Source of the DNA: Bifidobacterium cebidarum
Lineage (GTDB): Bacteria > Actinomycetota > Actinomycetes > Actinomycetales > Bifidobacteriaceae
Length of the DNA stretch: 64,000 nucleotides
Assembly: GCF_009193305.1 (NCBI RefSeq)
Contig: NZ_WBVS01000009.1
Location: forward strand, 1-64,000
Direction of reading: 5' to 3'
Part shown: positions 26,132 through 36,021 of the stretch, in pieces
How positions within the stretch are numbered: position 1 is the stretch's first letter
Layout of the letters: every line of letters begins with the position of its first letter
Position numbers and translations under genes: made by a program
Notes under the pieces: model-generated
What the model was told of the DNA's origin: nothing
Seen by the model: the letters and a program-made list of their open reading frames with translations, nothing else
The model's database searches: none

Positions 26132-26953
26132 CTATTCCAGACGCCCGCGGCGCCATAAATGCGCGCCTTGTTCGAACGTGCGCGCGGTGGTCATCAGGTT
26201 CGCCCCGGTGTGCATCAGCTTCGCCGCCTGAGATCGTGCGCGCTGCTCATCCATGCTTCCAGCCACCGGCCCGCCGTTTGCCATGGCTCGCTGCACACGT
26301 CGCTTCGCTTCAACGCGCAAACCAAGTGCCACTACGTCGGTAAACGCTGCGGCACGCTCCAGGGCCACGGCGAAATCGCCTACGAATGCGCCGGAAAGAA
26401 TCGAATCGGCCAATCGTACGATATCGTCCTCGGCTGGTGCCTGATCCACACCGGCGATCGCCGATGCCGTCGTGGCCACCGGTTCGCCGAGTCGCCAGAG
26501 TTGAGCGATGGAATCGCGATTATTGCGCATCCACGTACGTAGCATATACAGTCGCCACAGCACGCCCGGCAGCGAGTCCGGTTCGGCGTCGCTCCACAGT
26601 TCCGCGATTTCGTCCACGCCGACCGTCTCCACCAAGGTGAGCACACGGTGCACGACTTCCGGATCCTCGCTGTGCCGCACGCGATCGAGCAGCGCCGCAG
26701 CAGACAGATGACTCATCTCGCTGATGGCCTGCGGGTCCATGCCGCCAGCCAAGCCATCAGCTACGGCGGGGTCGAGCTGGGCCGGGCGCGAAGGTCTCAG
26801 TGAGCCCATGCGAGCTGGGCCGAATGCGGCACCGGCCGCACGTAACGAGCCAAAACCCGGTCCTAAGCCGGATCCGCCATGCGCAGCGGCATGTGCAGCT
26901 GCCGCAGCTGCGGACGAGTTGGAGGAATCAGGGGAAGCGGGCCTAGTAGACAA
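26132..26953 (-). CDS. hypothetical protein, alpha-helical, Ala-rich N-terminus
   Basis: About 273 residues. The first ~70 are low-complexity and rich in Ala, Gly, Pro and Ser; the remainder (from [18 protein letters not shown]) is predicted to be nearly all alpha-helical and includes [20 protein letters not shown] and [15 protein letters not shown] do not recognise a family. TTG 26953 is chosen because AGAAGG precedes it; ATG 26992 or TTG 27007 would lengthen it. It overlaps the end of the NUDIX/phosphatase gene by eleven bases, so it is translationally coupled to that gene. Function unknown. Confidence 0.6.
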   Translation of the reverse strand: MSTRPASPDSSNSSAAAAAAHAAAHGGSGLGPGFGSLRAAGAAFGPARMGSLRPSRPAQLDPAVADGLAGGMDPQAISEMSHLSAAALLDRVRHSEDPEVVHRVLTLVETVGVDEIAELWSDAEPDSLPGVLWRLYMLRTWMRNNRDSIAQLWRLGEPVATTASAIAGVDQAPAEDDIVRLADSILSGAFVGDFAVALERAAAFTDVVALGLRVEAKRRVQRAMANGGPVAGSMDEQRARSQAAKLMHTGANLMTTARTFEQGAHLWRRGRLE

Positions 26954-28085
26954 GCGGTTGAACCTTCTGAATATCGATGATCTCCGGGCCATCCGGAGTG
27001 CTGACAACGAATAATGCTACCGCTGTGCCGGTGGGCATGAACGGTGTTTTTGCGATAAGCCGCTTGCCAAGCGCCGCCGGTCGGCACATGTTGCGCAGAT
27101 GCTCGAACATGCCGCCGATCACCGGCCGATGCATGCAGATCACTGTGCCCTGCTCGCGTTCGAGGGCGAAATCGATTTCACTGAGTGTGCACTCCCATGC
27201 GGCCTCCGGGTTGGCGGCAAAGGCGTCTTCGGTGAGCTCGTTCAGCATGACCATTTCACTATTGGTTTCCCATGCAAAGGTTTCCAAGGTCTGCTGGCAA
27301 CGAATCCATGGGGATGTGGCCAAACGAATCGGATTGAAACATGCGAGTTCCGGGTTCAACGCGTAGGCTGCAGCGGCGCCGCGCGGTGTGATCGGGCGGT
27401 TGGCGTCCGTCCCCTTCCACATTTTGCGGGCTTCGGCCTTGCCATGACGCACGATGATCACCGGCTGCGCGTTCAGTGCGCCTTCTTGCACGCGATCGAC
27501 GAACAGCGCGAGGATGTCCTTGTCCGTGGAATGCGTCAGTTTCTTGCGGGCCTCAAGAGGGGTCAGCCACAGCACTTGGTCGATTTCGCCTTCATCCGCG
27601 CGGTGCACCGGGCCGAACGCGTGAGTGCGGTGCAGATTGTCGACCGCGCTGATTGGATGAGCCATCCAGAACAGCACGTGCTTGCCATCCTCGGAGATGT
27701 TCTTGGTGTGGCGATGCTTGGCGCCTTCTTCGGAGATAGGGTAGGTGACTTCGCCTAGATATGCGCCAAGTGCCACCGGCAGTCCGCTTTCCTCGCCCAT
27801 TTCGCGCACGGCTGCGTGCCTATGCGATTCATTGGGATCGAGCTTGCCTTTCGGCCAACTCCAATCGTCATACTTCGGGCGATGCACCACGCACAGTTCG
27901 ATTTGACTGAGTACGTTGTGCGATGAATCCGATAGCGCCTGCGCGTCGGCGGTGCTGAGGGACTCGTTTGGCTGTGATTGTTCTCGGGTGCTGTGCTGTT
28001 CTGCTGCAGGGCTCTCGACGGCTTTCCACCGGTAGATGATTCCGCCGGCGGCTTCTGTGACATGCCTCATGTTATTGCTACCCAT
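26943..28085 (-). CDS. NUDIX hydrolase fused to a histidine-phosphatase-type domain (MutT1-like)
   Basis: About 380 residues. N-terminal NUDIX domain with the box [23 protein letters not shown] (Gly-x5-Glu-x7-Arg-Glu-x2-Glu-Glu), and a C-terminal histidine phosphatase/SixA-like domain starting [13 protein letters not shown] and including a MCMHRPV-type second histidine. This combination is known from actinobacterial MutT1, which degrades 8-oxo-guanosine triphosphates or diadenosine polyphosphates. ATG 28085 and ATG 28070 are both possible; neither has a strong ribosome site. It is downstream of ppk and upstream of the overlapping hypothetical gene. Substrate not proven. Confidence 0.82.
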   Translation of the reverse strand: MGSNNMRHVTEAAGGIIYRWKAVESPAAEQHSTREQSQPNESLSTADAQALSDSSHNVLSQIELCVVHRPKYDDWSWPKGKLDPNESHRHAAVREMGEESGLPVALGAYLGEVTYPISEEGAKHRHTKNISEDGKHVLFWMAHPISAVDNLHRTHAFGPVHRADEGEIDQVLWLTPLEARKKLTHSTDKDILALFVDRVQEGALNAQPVIIVRHGKAEARKMWKGTDANRPITPRGAAAAYALNPELACFNPIRLATSPWIRCQQTLETFAWETNSEMVMLNELTEDAFAANPEAAWECTLSEIDFALEREQGTVICMHRPVIGGMFEHLRNMCRPAALGKRLIAKTPFMPTGTAVALFVVSTPDGPEIIDIQKVQPLVY

Positions 28086-28143
28086 CACTGGTTATTGTAG
28101 GGCAAAACTCACTGCCCTACGTAGTTTGTGCGTAGAAAACGAT

Positions 28144-28183
28144 GATGCCCGGCTCCGTGCATGAATGCAGGAAACCGGGCATC
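28144..28183 (-). terminator. stem-loop downstream of ppk
   Basis: GATGCCCGG (28144-28152) pairs with CCGGGCATC (28175-28183); on the minus strand it follows the ppk stop and is trailed by TCGTTTTC. Confidence 0.6.
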
Positions 28184-28258
28184 AATCACTATCTGTCCGC
28201 TAACAGTCTACCAGTGTTTTTCGTTAGCGTTCACATGGGGTGTGCGTCAGGTGCGGCG

Positions 28259-30496
28259 TCAGTTGTGTGCGGCGCGGCGGCGAGTGTGCTTGCGAATCAG
28301 GTATTCCTGGCTGTCCACCAGCGGACGTCCCTCGTCGTCCTTGGTGTGCAGCACATAGGTGCCGTCCGGCTGCATGTGCCAGCTCACGGTGGAATCGGCC
28401 ATCTGCAGGTCCACATACTTGATGAGCTCGTCGATCTGCTCCGGGGCGGTGATGCGCACCAGAGCCTCAACGCGACGGTCGAGGTTGCGGTGCATCAGAT
28501 CGGCGGAGCCGATATACACCTCGGGGCCGGAAGCCGGTCCTTCGCCGATTTGCGGGCCATCGGCGTTGCAGAAGGCGTAGATGCGGGAATGCTCAAGGAA
28601 GCGACCGAGGATCGAGCGCACGCGGATGTTCTCGGAGAGTCCCGGAACGCCCGGCTTCAGGGCGCAGATGCCACGTTCGACGATGTCGATCTTCACGCCG
28701 GCCTGGGAGGCGCGGTACAAGGCGTCGATGGTCTTCTCGTCCACGATGGAGTTGACCTTGATCTTGATCCACGCCTCCTTGCCGGCGCGGGCGGCGTCCT
28801 CCTCGCGGCGGATGCGCTGGATGAGGCCGGTGCGCACGGTACGCGGAGCCACCAGCAGGCGATGGAAGCTGGACTTCGGAGCGTAGCCGGACAGCTGGTT
28901 GAACAGGCGGGTCAGATCCTGGCCGACCACCGGGTCGCAGGTCAGCAAGCCAAGATCGGTGTACAGACGTGCGGTCTTCGGGTTGTAGTTACCGGTGCCC
29001 ACGTGGCAGTAGCGACGCAGGCCATCGGCTTCCTGGCGCACGACTTCGATGAGCTTGCAGTGCGTCTTCAGACCCACGATGCCGTACACCACGTGCACGC
29101 CGGCGCGTTCGAGCTTACGGGCCCAGGCAATGTTGGCGTCCTCGTCGAAACGAGCCTTGATCTCCACCAGGGCGAGCACCTGCTTGCCGGCATGCGCGGC
29201 ATCGATCAGTGCGTCGATGATCGGGGAGTTGGAGCTGGTTCGGTAGAGCGTCTGCTTGATAGCCAGGACCTTAGGATCCGCCGCAGCCTGTGCCAGAAAG
29301 GCCTGAACCGAGGTGGAGAAGGAATCATAGGGGTGGTGCAGCAGGATGTCGCGCTCGCGGATGGCGGCGAAGATGTCCTGCGCACGGGAGGATTCGACTT
29401 CTGCGATTTGGCGGTTCGTGGTCGGCACGAACGGACGGTTCTTCAGATCCGGGCGATCCACGCTGCCGAGCTCGAAGAGCACGGTCAGGTCCAGCGGGCT
29501 GGGCAGACGGTACACCTCATCCTGGCTCACGCCAAGCTGGTCAGCGAGCAGCTGGGAGAGGAATGGGCTCGTGGTGTCGGTGATTTCGAGGCGGATTGGC
29601 GGTCCGAAGCGACGACGCAGCAGTTCCTTCTCCATGGCGTTGAGCAGGTTCTCGGCGTCATCCTCTTCCACGTCGATGTCTTCGTTACGGGTCACGCGGA
29701 AGGAGCGGGCTTCCTTGATGATCATGCCCGGGAACAGTGATTCGAGGTGTGCGGCGATAAGCTTCTCCATGGTGATGAAGCCGTAGCGCTCGTCCTTGGA
29801 CTCTTCATCGGTCATGTCGTCCACTGGCACCAGACGCGGCAGGTTGCCCGGGATCTTGACGCGGGCGAAGTGGGACTTGCCGGATGCCGGGTTCTCCACG
29901 ATCACGGCGAGGTTGATTGAACCGCCGGAGATGTAGGGGAACGGGTGAGCCGGGTCCACCGCGAGCGGGGTCAGCACCGGGAAGACCTGCTGACGGTAGT
30001 AGCGGGAAAGACGCTCCTGCTCGGACGGGGTGAGCTTGTCCCAAGTCAGCAGGACGATGTGCTCCTTCTCCAGCTCAGGAAGGATGGTGTTGATGGTGTA
30101 ATGCGCGTGCTCATCCTGCAGACGATGCGCGGTTTCGCTGATGGCGCGCAGCAGCTGGCGAGGGCTCAGGCCTGCGGCTGAGGGCACGGCGATGCCGGAA
30201 TCGATACGGCGCTTCAGGCCTGCTACGCGGACCATGAAGAACTCATCTAGGTTCGAGGCGAAGATTGCGGAGAAGTTGGCGCGCTCGAGCAGCGGCACAT
30301 CTTCATCTTCTGCTAGCTCAAGTACGCGCTGGTTGAATTTGAGCCAGCTCAGTTCGCGGTCGAAGAAGCGATCCTTGGGCAGTGGGGCTTCGCCTTCTTT
30401 GTCGACGCGGCGGTCGTTCTTGTCTGTTTCGGCAATGTGCTCTGCGATTTGGCTGCGCAGAATTGCCTTTGAGGGTGCGTCAAATATCTGTGCCAT
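28259..30496 (-). CDS. ppk: polyphosphate kinase 1
   Basis: Reversibly polymerises the terminal phosphate of ATP into polyphosphate. 745 residues. It opens with the N-terminal [21 protein letters not shown], followed by the head domain and the two catalytic domains. The autophosphorylated histidine is in [11 protein letters not shown] at about residue 497; [15 protein letters not shown] and [16 protein letters not shown] are other invariant blocks. ATG 30496 lacks a clear ribosome-binding sequence. Downstream, after a stem-loop, lies the NUDIX/phosphatase gene, so polyphosphate and nucleotide-sanitation functions adjoin. The assignment is secure. Confidence 0.96.
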   Translation of the reverse strand: MAQIFDAPSKAILRSQIAEHIAETDKNDRRVDKEGEAPLPKDRFFDRELSWLKFNQRVLELAEDEDVPLLERANFSAIFASNLDEFFMVRVAGLKRRIDSGIAVPSAAGLSPRQLLRAISETAHRLQDEHAHYTINTILPELEKEHIVLLTWDKLTPSEQERLSRYYRQQVFPVLTPLAVDPAHPFPYISGGSINLAVIVENPASGKSHFARVKIPGNLPRLVPVDDMTDEESKDERYGFITMEKLIAAHLESLFPGMIIKEARSFRVTRNEDIDVEEDDAENLLNAMEKELLRRRFGPPIRLEITDTTSPFLSQLLADQLGVSQDEVYRLPSPLDLTVLFELGSVDRPDLKNRPFVPTTNRQIAEVESSRAQDIFAAIRERDILLHHPYDSFSTSVQAFLAQAAADPKVLAIKQTLYRTSSNSPIIDALIDAAHAGKQVLALVEIKARFDEDANIAWARKLERAGVHVVYGIVGLKTHCKLIEVVRQEADGLRRYCHVGTGNYNPKTARLYTDLGLLTCDPVVGQDLTRLFNQLSGYAPKSSFHRLLVAPRTVRTGLIQRIRREEDAARAGKEAWIKIKVNSIVDEKTIDALYRASQAGVKIDIVERGICALKPGVPGLSENIRVRSILGRFLEHSRIYAFCNADGPQIGEGPASGPEVYIGSADLMHRNLDRRVEALVRITAPEQIDELIKYVDLQMADSTVSWHMQPDGTYVLHTKDDEGRPLVDSQEYLIRKHTRRRAAHN

Positions 30497-30758
30497 AGCT
30501 TACATCGTAGGCTTTGGTGTGGCCGGATTCCGGGGTTACGCGCCAGAGTTCAGACTCCGTTCATATTGGTGTTGAAGTTGTGTGCGACACGCCGTGGATT
30601 CATCGGAATCACACAGAAGCGAACATCGTACGGGTTCGAATCGCACGTAAGGATTCGTTTGTTGGATTTACCTAAGTTTGATTGAACAATTGTGATAAAA
30701 ATCGAACAACCGCAGTGCTCGACTTGCAGTATCGAGGTCATGTGAATAGATTATGAGG

Positions 30759-30924
30759 TACAAGAACAACTGAACAGAGCAGAGCCCACAAATAGTGTAT
30801 GGTCACGAGGACTGTTACGTTGGACGGGCATTGGAAAGACTTACCGTTGCAACGATGATGTTGTGCAGAGATTCTGCTCGCGAGGTTGAACTTGTAGAAA
30901 GGCCCACTCCGGTGGGCCTTTTCT
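30759..30924 (+). ncRNA. candidate structured small RNA with own terminator
   Basis: No protein gene fits here. Six nested helices can be drawn: 30759-30764/30891-30896, 30767-30770/30885-30888, 30777-30783/30873-30879, 30787-30791/30861-30865, 30818-30822/30850-30854 and 30824-30827/30844-30847. Together they make one long rod with internal loops, whose ends meet right before a strong terminator (30898-30924). A possible promoter is TTGCAG-N17-TAGATT at 30724-30752. The shape resembles 6S RNA, but no family is assigned. Confidence 0.4.
30898..30924 (+). terminator. intrinsic terminator
   Basis: AAAGGCCCAC-TCCG-GTGGGCCTTTTCTTTT. It follows the candidate RNA and no protein gene. Confidence 0.88.
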
Positions 30925-30972
30925 TTTGCCTTGGAAAGTGTCCGGTAGGTGTTCGGCGGCTGAGCTCTTACG

Positions 30973-31134
30973 ATGTATGCGGCTCAACGAAGGTTCCGCA
31001 TACATAGTGAAGGTTTGGGACCTGTTTTACTCACTAAGTATGCGGTTGGACCATGATCCCGCATACATAGTAAGGATTCGCGGCCTATTTCCCTCGCTAT
31101 GTATGCGGCAGGTATGTTGGAGCGCATACATAGT
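30973..31134. repeat. three tandem stem-loops of the GTATGCGG unit
   Basis: Forward units (ATGTATGCGG-like) start at 30973, 31034 and 31097, and the inverse units (CCGCATACATAGT-like) at 30996, 31058 and 31122. Each forward unit pairs with the next inverse unit, giving three hairpins in a row. They lie between the candidate RNA and the metallophosphoesterase gene. Confidence 0.8.
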
Positions 31135-31194
31135 GTCTGTTGCGCGAGGCGCACCTGCTACCTGTCCCAAGATTGCATGTGTACAGTGGTGTGC

Positions 31195-32499
31195 ATGACG
31201 GAAACACAGCGAGCTCCTGAGGGTTTCAGACCCCGTATCAAGCCGGCCGAAGCCGGTGATGACCGCCCGGTTTCTATCTCCGCGCGGCTTGGCAGGCTGC
31301 AATTCCATACGTCCGGCAAGTTCCGCGTGCTGCAAGTCGCTGACATTCAGGACGGTCCGAAAATCGCCAAGGACACTATTGCCTTGCTTGAAGCAAGTCT
31401 CGACGCCACGCGTCCTGATCTCGTGGTTTTTTCCGGTAACCAGATTGCCGGGTTTGGCCCCTCATTTGCCGGCACGTTCCGCAAGCGCCGCTGGAGTGAG
31501 GAGCCGATCAGCGAAATCGCTCTTGAGAAGACCCGCACCATGGTTCGTGAGGCGACTGCCCAGCTGGTGGCTCCATTGGAGACGCGCAAAGTGCCGTGGG
31601 TGGTGACGTACGGCAACCATGATTTCCAGTGCGGACTGAGCAATGCCGAGCTCGATGCCATCTACCGCGAGTTTTCCGGGTGCATCAATGCCGCCGATAC
31701 GTTGCTGCCTGATCAGACGATCTATTCCTGTGAGCCGGGCACGTTGACGCTGCCGGTGCGTGATGTGGAGGATAGTCACAATGTGCTGGGCCTAGTGATA
31801 CTTGATTCCGGTGATTACGCACACGGCGGCGGCTTTGGCGTGCCGTCCGAGCGTGCGCATGATTTTCTGCGCAAAGTACCGAAATTGCTAGGCAATCAGG
31901 ATGGAGCTGCGGTGCAATCGATGGTATTCCAGCACATGCCGCTGCCTGAATATTACGATGTGCTCAAGCCGGTGCCTGCCAATACGGCCTATGCGATGCA
32001 AGGCTATCGCAATCATGCCAATACCTATTACATTCTTGATGAGGAACGAACTCAGCCCGGAAGCTATTTGGGTGAGGGTATCTCTTGCCCGGATCACTCG
32101 GATGAATTCGCGATCTTGCAGGATACTGGCGGCTACTTTGCCGTGGCCGCGGGCCATGACCATCGCAACGGGTTCGTGGGGGAGTATGAGGGTGTTACTT
32201 TGATCGCCACTCCGACGTGCGGCTTTAATACCTATGGTCCGGCTCCGGCGAAGCGTGCGACGCGTCTGATTGAGTTCGATATCCGCCACCCATATGAGCC
32301 GCGCACGCAGCTGCTTGAGTTCGGCGAGTTGGTGGGCAAGCCCAGCTCATCCAAGCAGGCTTACACCTATGCGTTGAATCAGAGTGTGCCCGGTGAGGGC
32401 GAGGGCGATGATTTGCTGCGTAAGCCATCGTTCTGGAACAGGCCGTTTTGGAATAAGGTGGCCGATGTCTTCCATGACATCGCCATTAATCTGCCATGA
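31195..32499 (+). CDS. metallophosphoesterase (calcineurin-like)
   Basis: About 434 residues. The order of motifs is that of the calcineurin-like fold: VADIQDGP (first metal motif, Asp-x-Gln in place of Asp-x-His), FSGNQIAGF (normally Gly-Asp), VVTYGNHDFQ (Gly-Asn-His-Asp), QHMPLPEYYD and AGHDHRNGF (Gly-His-x-His). Such proteins resemble eukaryotic Dcr2-type phosphatases. No signal peptide is evident, so cytoplasmic. ATG 31195 has no ribosome-binding site; TACAGT eight bases upstream could be a -10 box, which would make the mRNA leaderless. The substrate cannot be predicted, and the two altered metal ligands leave activity uncertain. Confidence 0.82.
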   Translation: MTETQRAPEGFRPRIKPAEAGDDRPVSISARLGRLQFHTSGKFRVLQVADIQDGPKIAKDTIALLEASLDATRPDLVVFSGNQIAGFGPSFAGTFRKRRWSEEPISEIALEKTRTMVREATAQLVAPLETRKVPWVVTYGNHDFQCGLSNAELDAIYREFSGCINAADTLLPDQTIYSCEPGTLTLPVRDVEDSHNVLGLVILDSGDYAHGGGFGVPSERAHDFLRKVPKLLGNQDGAAVQSMVFQHMPLPEYYDVLKPVPANTAYAMQGYRNHANTYYILDEERTQPGSYLGEGISCPDHSDEFAILQDTGGYFAVAAGHDHRNGFVGEYEGVTLIATPTCGFNTYGPAPAKRATRLIEFDIRHPYEPRTQLLEFGELVGKPSSSKQAYTYALNQSVPGEGEGDDLLRKPSFWNRPFWNKVADVFHDIAINLP

Positions 32500-32594
32500 G
32501 TTGAGGCCTGTGAAGGTTCGCGGCCTGTTCTGCCGGTGAATCTGCGTGATTATGAGCTGTGTTATGCCTTGATGAGCGTTATGCCGTCTTCGAG

Positions 32595-32712
32595 CCCGTT
32601 GACTGTAGGTTTTTGAACACTGACTGTAGGAAATCTAACGTATTTCGTTCAGAAACCTACAGTCTTCGTTCAATTCCCTACAGTCAGTGTTCAAAAACCT
32701 ACAGTCAACGGG
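32595..32712. repeat. 36-bp perfect inverted repeat
   Basis: 32595-32630 is the exact reverse complement of 32677-32712, with 46 bases between that carry a further AAACCTACAGTC half-unit. Each arm contains two copies of GACTGTAGG separated by TTTTTGAACAC. Located between the phosphoesterase and the IclR gene (both read toward it). A related element is at 44355-44440. Confidence 0.9.
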
Positions 32713-32802
32713 CGGGCGGTTGGACACATAAGTAAAGGGCTGTTTGCCGGAGTATTCCAGCGAACAGCCCTTTGCCTATGAGTGAGTTATTTGCCGAGGA
32801 GA

Positions 32803-33618
32803 CTAGCGGACGGCCTTAACCAGTGCTTCGGTCAGGTACTTGCCGGCGGCCATGACCAGCGGGGCATAGCGGCGGCCTGGCGCGGCGCCCATGCGGCCGG
32901 TCGGGCCGGAGATGGAGATGGCGGCGATGACCTGGCCGGAGGCATTGCGGATTGGGGCGGAGATGGAGCACACGCCCTCTTCGCGCTCGTTCACGGACTC
33001 GGACCAGCCGCGCTTGCGGACGGCTGCCAGCTTGGTGGCGGTGAACTTGGCGTGGCGCAGACCCTGGTGCAGACGTTCGGAATCCTCCCAAGCCAGCAGA
33101 ATCTGAGCAGCGGAACCGGCCTCCATAGAAAGCATGGCGCCCACCGGAATCGAATCGCGCAGGCCGGAGACACGTTCCACGGCGGCGATGCATACGCGCT
33201 GATCGCCTTGGCGGCGGTAGATTTGTGCGGATTCGCCGGTGCGGTCGAGCAGGGTCTGCAGAATCGGGCCGGCGGCCGTCAGCAGACGATCCTCTCCGGC
33301 TGCAGCGGCGAGTTCGGCGAAACGGGAGCCCAGCACAAAACGGCCGTGCTGGTCGCGCAGTACGAAACGATGGCGCTCAAGCGCAATGGCCAAACGGTGC
33401 GCAGTCGGTCGGGCCAAACCGGTAGCGGCCACGAGCTGGCCAAGCGTGGATGGTCCGGATTCGAGGGCGTCGAGGATTTTCACGGTTTTGTCGAGCACGC
33501 CGACGCCGGAATGAATCTCCCCATCGGATGCAGGGGCAGATGCTGCTGCAGGGGTGGCCTCAAGCGATTCTGGCGCGGCAGTGCCGGCTTCTAAAGGTTC
33601 TTCTTGGGAATCAGTCAT
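32803..33618 (-). CDS. IclR family regulator, NdgR/LtbR-like
   Basis: 271 residues. After a ~35-residue Ala/Pro/Ser-rich extension comes the winged helix-turn-helix (VKILDALESG, LGQLVAATGLARPTAHRLAIAL) and the effector-binding domain (YRRQGDQRVCIAAVER, LRDSIPVGAMLSMEAGS, CSISAPIRNASGQVIAAISISGP). Divergence from leuCD is the standard place for NdgR/LtbR-type regulators, which control leucine and other amino acid genes in actinobacteria. ATG 33618 has no clear ribosome-binding site. Expected target is the leuC promoter 33619-33911; the effector is not known for this member. Confidence 0.9.
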   Translation of the reverse strand: MTDSQEEPLEAGTAAPESLEATPAAASAPASDGEIHSGVGVLDKTVKILDALESGPSTLGQLVAATGLARPTAHRLAIALERHRFVLRDQHGRFVLGSRFAELAAAAGEDRLLTAAGPILQTLLDRTGESAQIYRRQGDQRVCIAAVERVSGLRDSIPVGAMLSMEAGSAAQILLAWEDSERLHQGLRHAKFTATKLAAVRKRGWSESVNEREEGVCSISAPIRNASGQVIAAISISGPTGRMGAAPGRRYAPLVMAAGKYLTEALVKAVR

Positions 33619-33868
33619 AATATATGTGATTATGCCATCTCACATAGTGAAATACCAAATCGAGGAAGTGTCTCACTTGGTGGTCGTTGTTTACGACATC
33701 ATCCACGATGTTAGAAATCACTGCGCGCGAGCAACTCGACACAGTATATAAGGTGTCTACGGACAGCGCGAAGCACGGCGAAAAACAAGTATTAACGCGG
33801 TTATCTCAATATCCGGCCTGAGTAAGGCCGCAGCCAACACAAGCACATAGGCTTATACCACGAACAAG

Positions 33869-33905
33869 GCGCGAACACAATACCTCGCGCGGAATTTTTT
33901 GGAGG
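33869..33905 (+). promoter_or_regulatory. possible attenuator hairpin overlapping the leuC ribosome site
   Basis: GCGCGA (33869-33874) pairs with TCGCGC (33885-33890), followed by GGAATTTTTT and immediately the ribosome-binding GGAGG of leuC. It has the layout of an intrinsic terminator in the leader. No leader peptide with leucine codons is evident. An earlier hairpin, CGGCCT/AGGCCG, occurs near 33816. Confidence 0.35.
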
Positions 33906-33911
33906 AACACT

Positions 33912-35315
33912 ATGGGAACGACACTGGCCGAGAAGGTCTGGGCCGATCATCTGGTGCGCAAGGGCGGCGACGGCGCTCCCGATCTGCTGTACATCGATTT
34001 GATGCTCATGCATGAGGTCACCAGTCCGCAGGCATTCGAAGGCCTGCGCTTGGCCGGCCGTAAGCCGCGCCACGTGGACCAGCTCATCGCCACCGAAGAT
34101 CACAACACCCCAACCGTGGATATCGATCGACCGAACCCGGACAAAACGAGCGCCCTGCAGCTGAGCACCTTGGAGAAGAACTGCAAGGAATTCGGTGTGC
34201 GCCTGCACCCGTTGGGCGACGCCGATCAGGGTATCGTGCACGCATTCGCCCCGATTCTGGGTCTGACCCAGCCGGGTATGACCATCGTGTGCGGCGATTC
34301 GCATACCTCCACCCACGGCGCGTTCGGCGCTCTGGCGTTCGGCATCGGCACCTCCGAGGTCGAACATGTGATGGCCACGCAGACCCTGAGCCTGAAGCCG
34401 TTCAAGACCATGGCCATCAATGTCAACGGCAAGCTGCCGGCTGACGCTACCGCTAAGGACATCATTCTCGCGATTATCGCCAAGATCGGTACCGGTGGCG
34501 GCCAGGGCTACGTGATTGAGTACCGTGGAGAGGCCATCCGCAACCTTACGATGGATGAGCGCATGACCGTGTGCAACATGTCCATTGAAGCCGGTGCCCG
34601 CGCCGGCATGATTGCGCCTGACGAGACCACGTTCGAATATCTGAAGGGCCGCCCGCATGCGCCGGAGGGTGAGATGTGGGACAAGGCCGTGGCATACTGG
34701 AAGACGCTCAAGACCGATGACGACGCCGTATTCGACAAGGTGGTGGATATCGACGCCACCAAACTCGGTCCGTACGTGACTTGGGGCACCAACCCCGGCC
34801 AAGGTCTGCCGATTACCGCCGATGTGCCGGATCCGGCCAAGATCGCCGATGCCACCGAGCGTTCCGCCGCCGAGCGCGCGATTAAGTACATGGGCTTGAA
34901 GCCTGGCATGCCGATTAAGGACATTGCTGTGGATACCGTGTTCATCGGCTCCTGCACCAACGGCCGCATCGACGATTTGCGTCAGGCCGCCGCGATTATG
35001 AAGGGTCACCACAAGGCCGATTCGATTCATCGTGTGCTGGTCGTACCGGCATCCTCTCGCGTGCGTCTGGAAGCGGAGAAGGAAGGTCTTGACAAGGTGT
35101 TCAAGGACTTCGGTGCCGAATGGCGTAACGCAGGCTGCTCGATGTGCCTGGGTATGAACCCGGACAAGCTGGTGCCGAACGAGCGCTCGATTTCAACGTC
35201 GAACCGTAACTTCGAAGGCCGCCAGGGCAAGGGTTCGCGCACGCATCTGGCCTCTCCGGCCGTTGCCGCCGCCACCGCGATCCGTGGCACGATTTCCAGC
35301 CCGGCTGATCTGTAA
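33912..35315 (+). CDS. leuC: 3-isopropylmalate dehydratase large subunit
   Basis: Isomerises 2-isopropylmalate to 3-isopropylmalate in leucine synthesis, with LeuD. 467 residues, starting at an ATG with GGAGG seven bases upstream. Aconitase-fold motifs include [25 protein letters not shown]. Iron-sulphur cysteines appear in [13 protein letters not shown] (about residue 348) and [12 protein letters not shown] (about 408-411). It is the first gene of leuCD, read divergently from the IclR regulator, with leuD 13 bases downstream. Firm assignment. Confidence 0.97.
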   Translation: MGTTLAEKVWADHLVRKGGDGAPDLLYIDLMLMHEVTSPQAFEGLRLAGRKPRHVDQLIATEDHNTPTVDIDRPNPDKTSALQLSTLEKNCKEFGVRLHPLGDADQGIVHAFAPILGLTQPGMTIVCGDSHTSTHGAFGALAFGIGTSEVEHVMATQTLSLKPFKTMAINVNGKLPADATAKDIILAIIAKIGTGGGQGYVIEYRGEAIRNLTMDERMTVCNMSIEAGARAGMIAPDETTFEYLKGRPHAPEGEMWDKAVAYWKTLKTDDDAVFDKVVDIDATKLGPYVTWGTNPGQGLPITADVPDPAKIADATERSAAERAIKYMGLKPGMPIKDIAVDTVFIGSCTNGRIDDLRQAAAIMKGHHKADSIHRVLVVPASSRVRLEAEKEGLDKVFKDFGAEWRNAGCSMCLGMNPDKLVPNERSISTSNRNFEGRQGKGSRTHLASPAVAAATAIRGTISSPADL

Positions 35316-35328
35316 AGGACTTTAGATT

Positions 35329-36021
35329 ATGGAAAAACTCACTACTTTGACCGGCGTGGGCGTGCCGCTTCGCCGCTCCAATGTGGATACTGATCAGATC
35401 ATTCCGGCAGTGTTCCTGAAGCGCGTGACCAAGTCCGGCTTCGATGACGCCCTGTTCTATGCTTGGCGCCGCGACCCGAACTTTGTGCTCAACCAGCCGG
35501 AATATGCCGGCAAAGGTCAGATTCTGGTGGCTGGCCCGGAGTTCGGCATCGGTTCCTCCCGCGAGCACGCCGTGTGGGCGTTGCATGATTATGGCTTCCG
35601 CGTAGTGATTGCCCCGAGCTTCGCTGACATCTTCTACGGCAACACCGCCAAGAATGGCGTGCTGGCCGCAATCATGCCGCAGGAATCCGTGGAACTGTTG
35701 TGGAAGCTGCTCGAAGAGGAACCCGGCCGTGAAATGACCGTGTCGCTTGAGACGCGCACCGTGACCTGTGGCGATGTGACCCTCCCGTTCGAGGTGAACG
35801 ACTACACCCGTTGGCGCCTGATGAACGGTTACGACGACATCGACCTGACGCTGCAGCACGAGGATGATATCGCCGCCTACGAGAAGATGCGCGCCGAAAA
35901 GTTCCCATTCAAGCCCAAGACCATCCCCGCCAAGCACTGGCCCGAAGAGCAAATCCAGTCCGCCCGCGAGCCGGAGACTTCTGATTGGGCTGGTCCGTTG
36001 GCTGATCGAGGCATTATCTAG
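35329..36021 (+). CDS. leuD: 3-isopropylmalate dehydratase small subunit
   Basis: Swivel subunit that completes the LeuC active site. 230 residues. Conserved positions: [28 protein letters not shown] near the N-terminus and [17 protein letters not shown] (substrate loop) in the middle. The ATG follows leuC after 13 bases with AAAGGA upstream, so they are one operon. The last ten codons (GPLADRGII and stop) form part of a direct repeat: the same 30 bases occur at 36138-36167. Confidence 0.96.
   Translation: MEKLTTLTGVGVPLRRSNVDTDQIIPAVFLKRVTKSGFDDALFYAWRRDPNFVLNQPEYAGKGQILVAGPEFGIGSSREHAVWALHDYGFRVVIAPSFADIFYGNTAKNGVLAAIMPQESVELLWKLLEEEPGREMTVSLETRTVTCGDVTLPFEVNDYTRWRLMNGYDDIDLTLQHEDDIAAYEKMRAEKFPFKPKTIPAKHWPEEQIQSAREPETSDWAGPLADRGII

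Noticed and set aside
28142..29740. 532-codon plus-strand frame opposite ppk
   Set aside because: Antisense shadow of ppk; composition is typical of a reverse high-GC frame and no domain is seen.
30600..30660. GGGTTCGAATCGCAC resembling a tRNA T-arm
   Set aside because: The flanking bases do not form a T-stem, and no acceptor, D- or anticodon arm can be drawn. Not a tRNA.
30795..31007. 71-codon plus-strand frame
   Set aside because: It starts inside the candidate RNA and runs straight through a strong terminator, so it is not a credible gene.
33801..35030. 409-codon minus-strand frame opposite leuC
   Set aside because: Antisense shadow of leuC, without start context or recognisable motifs.
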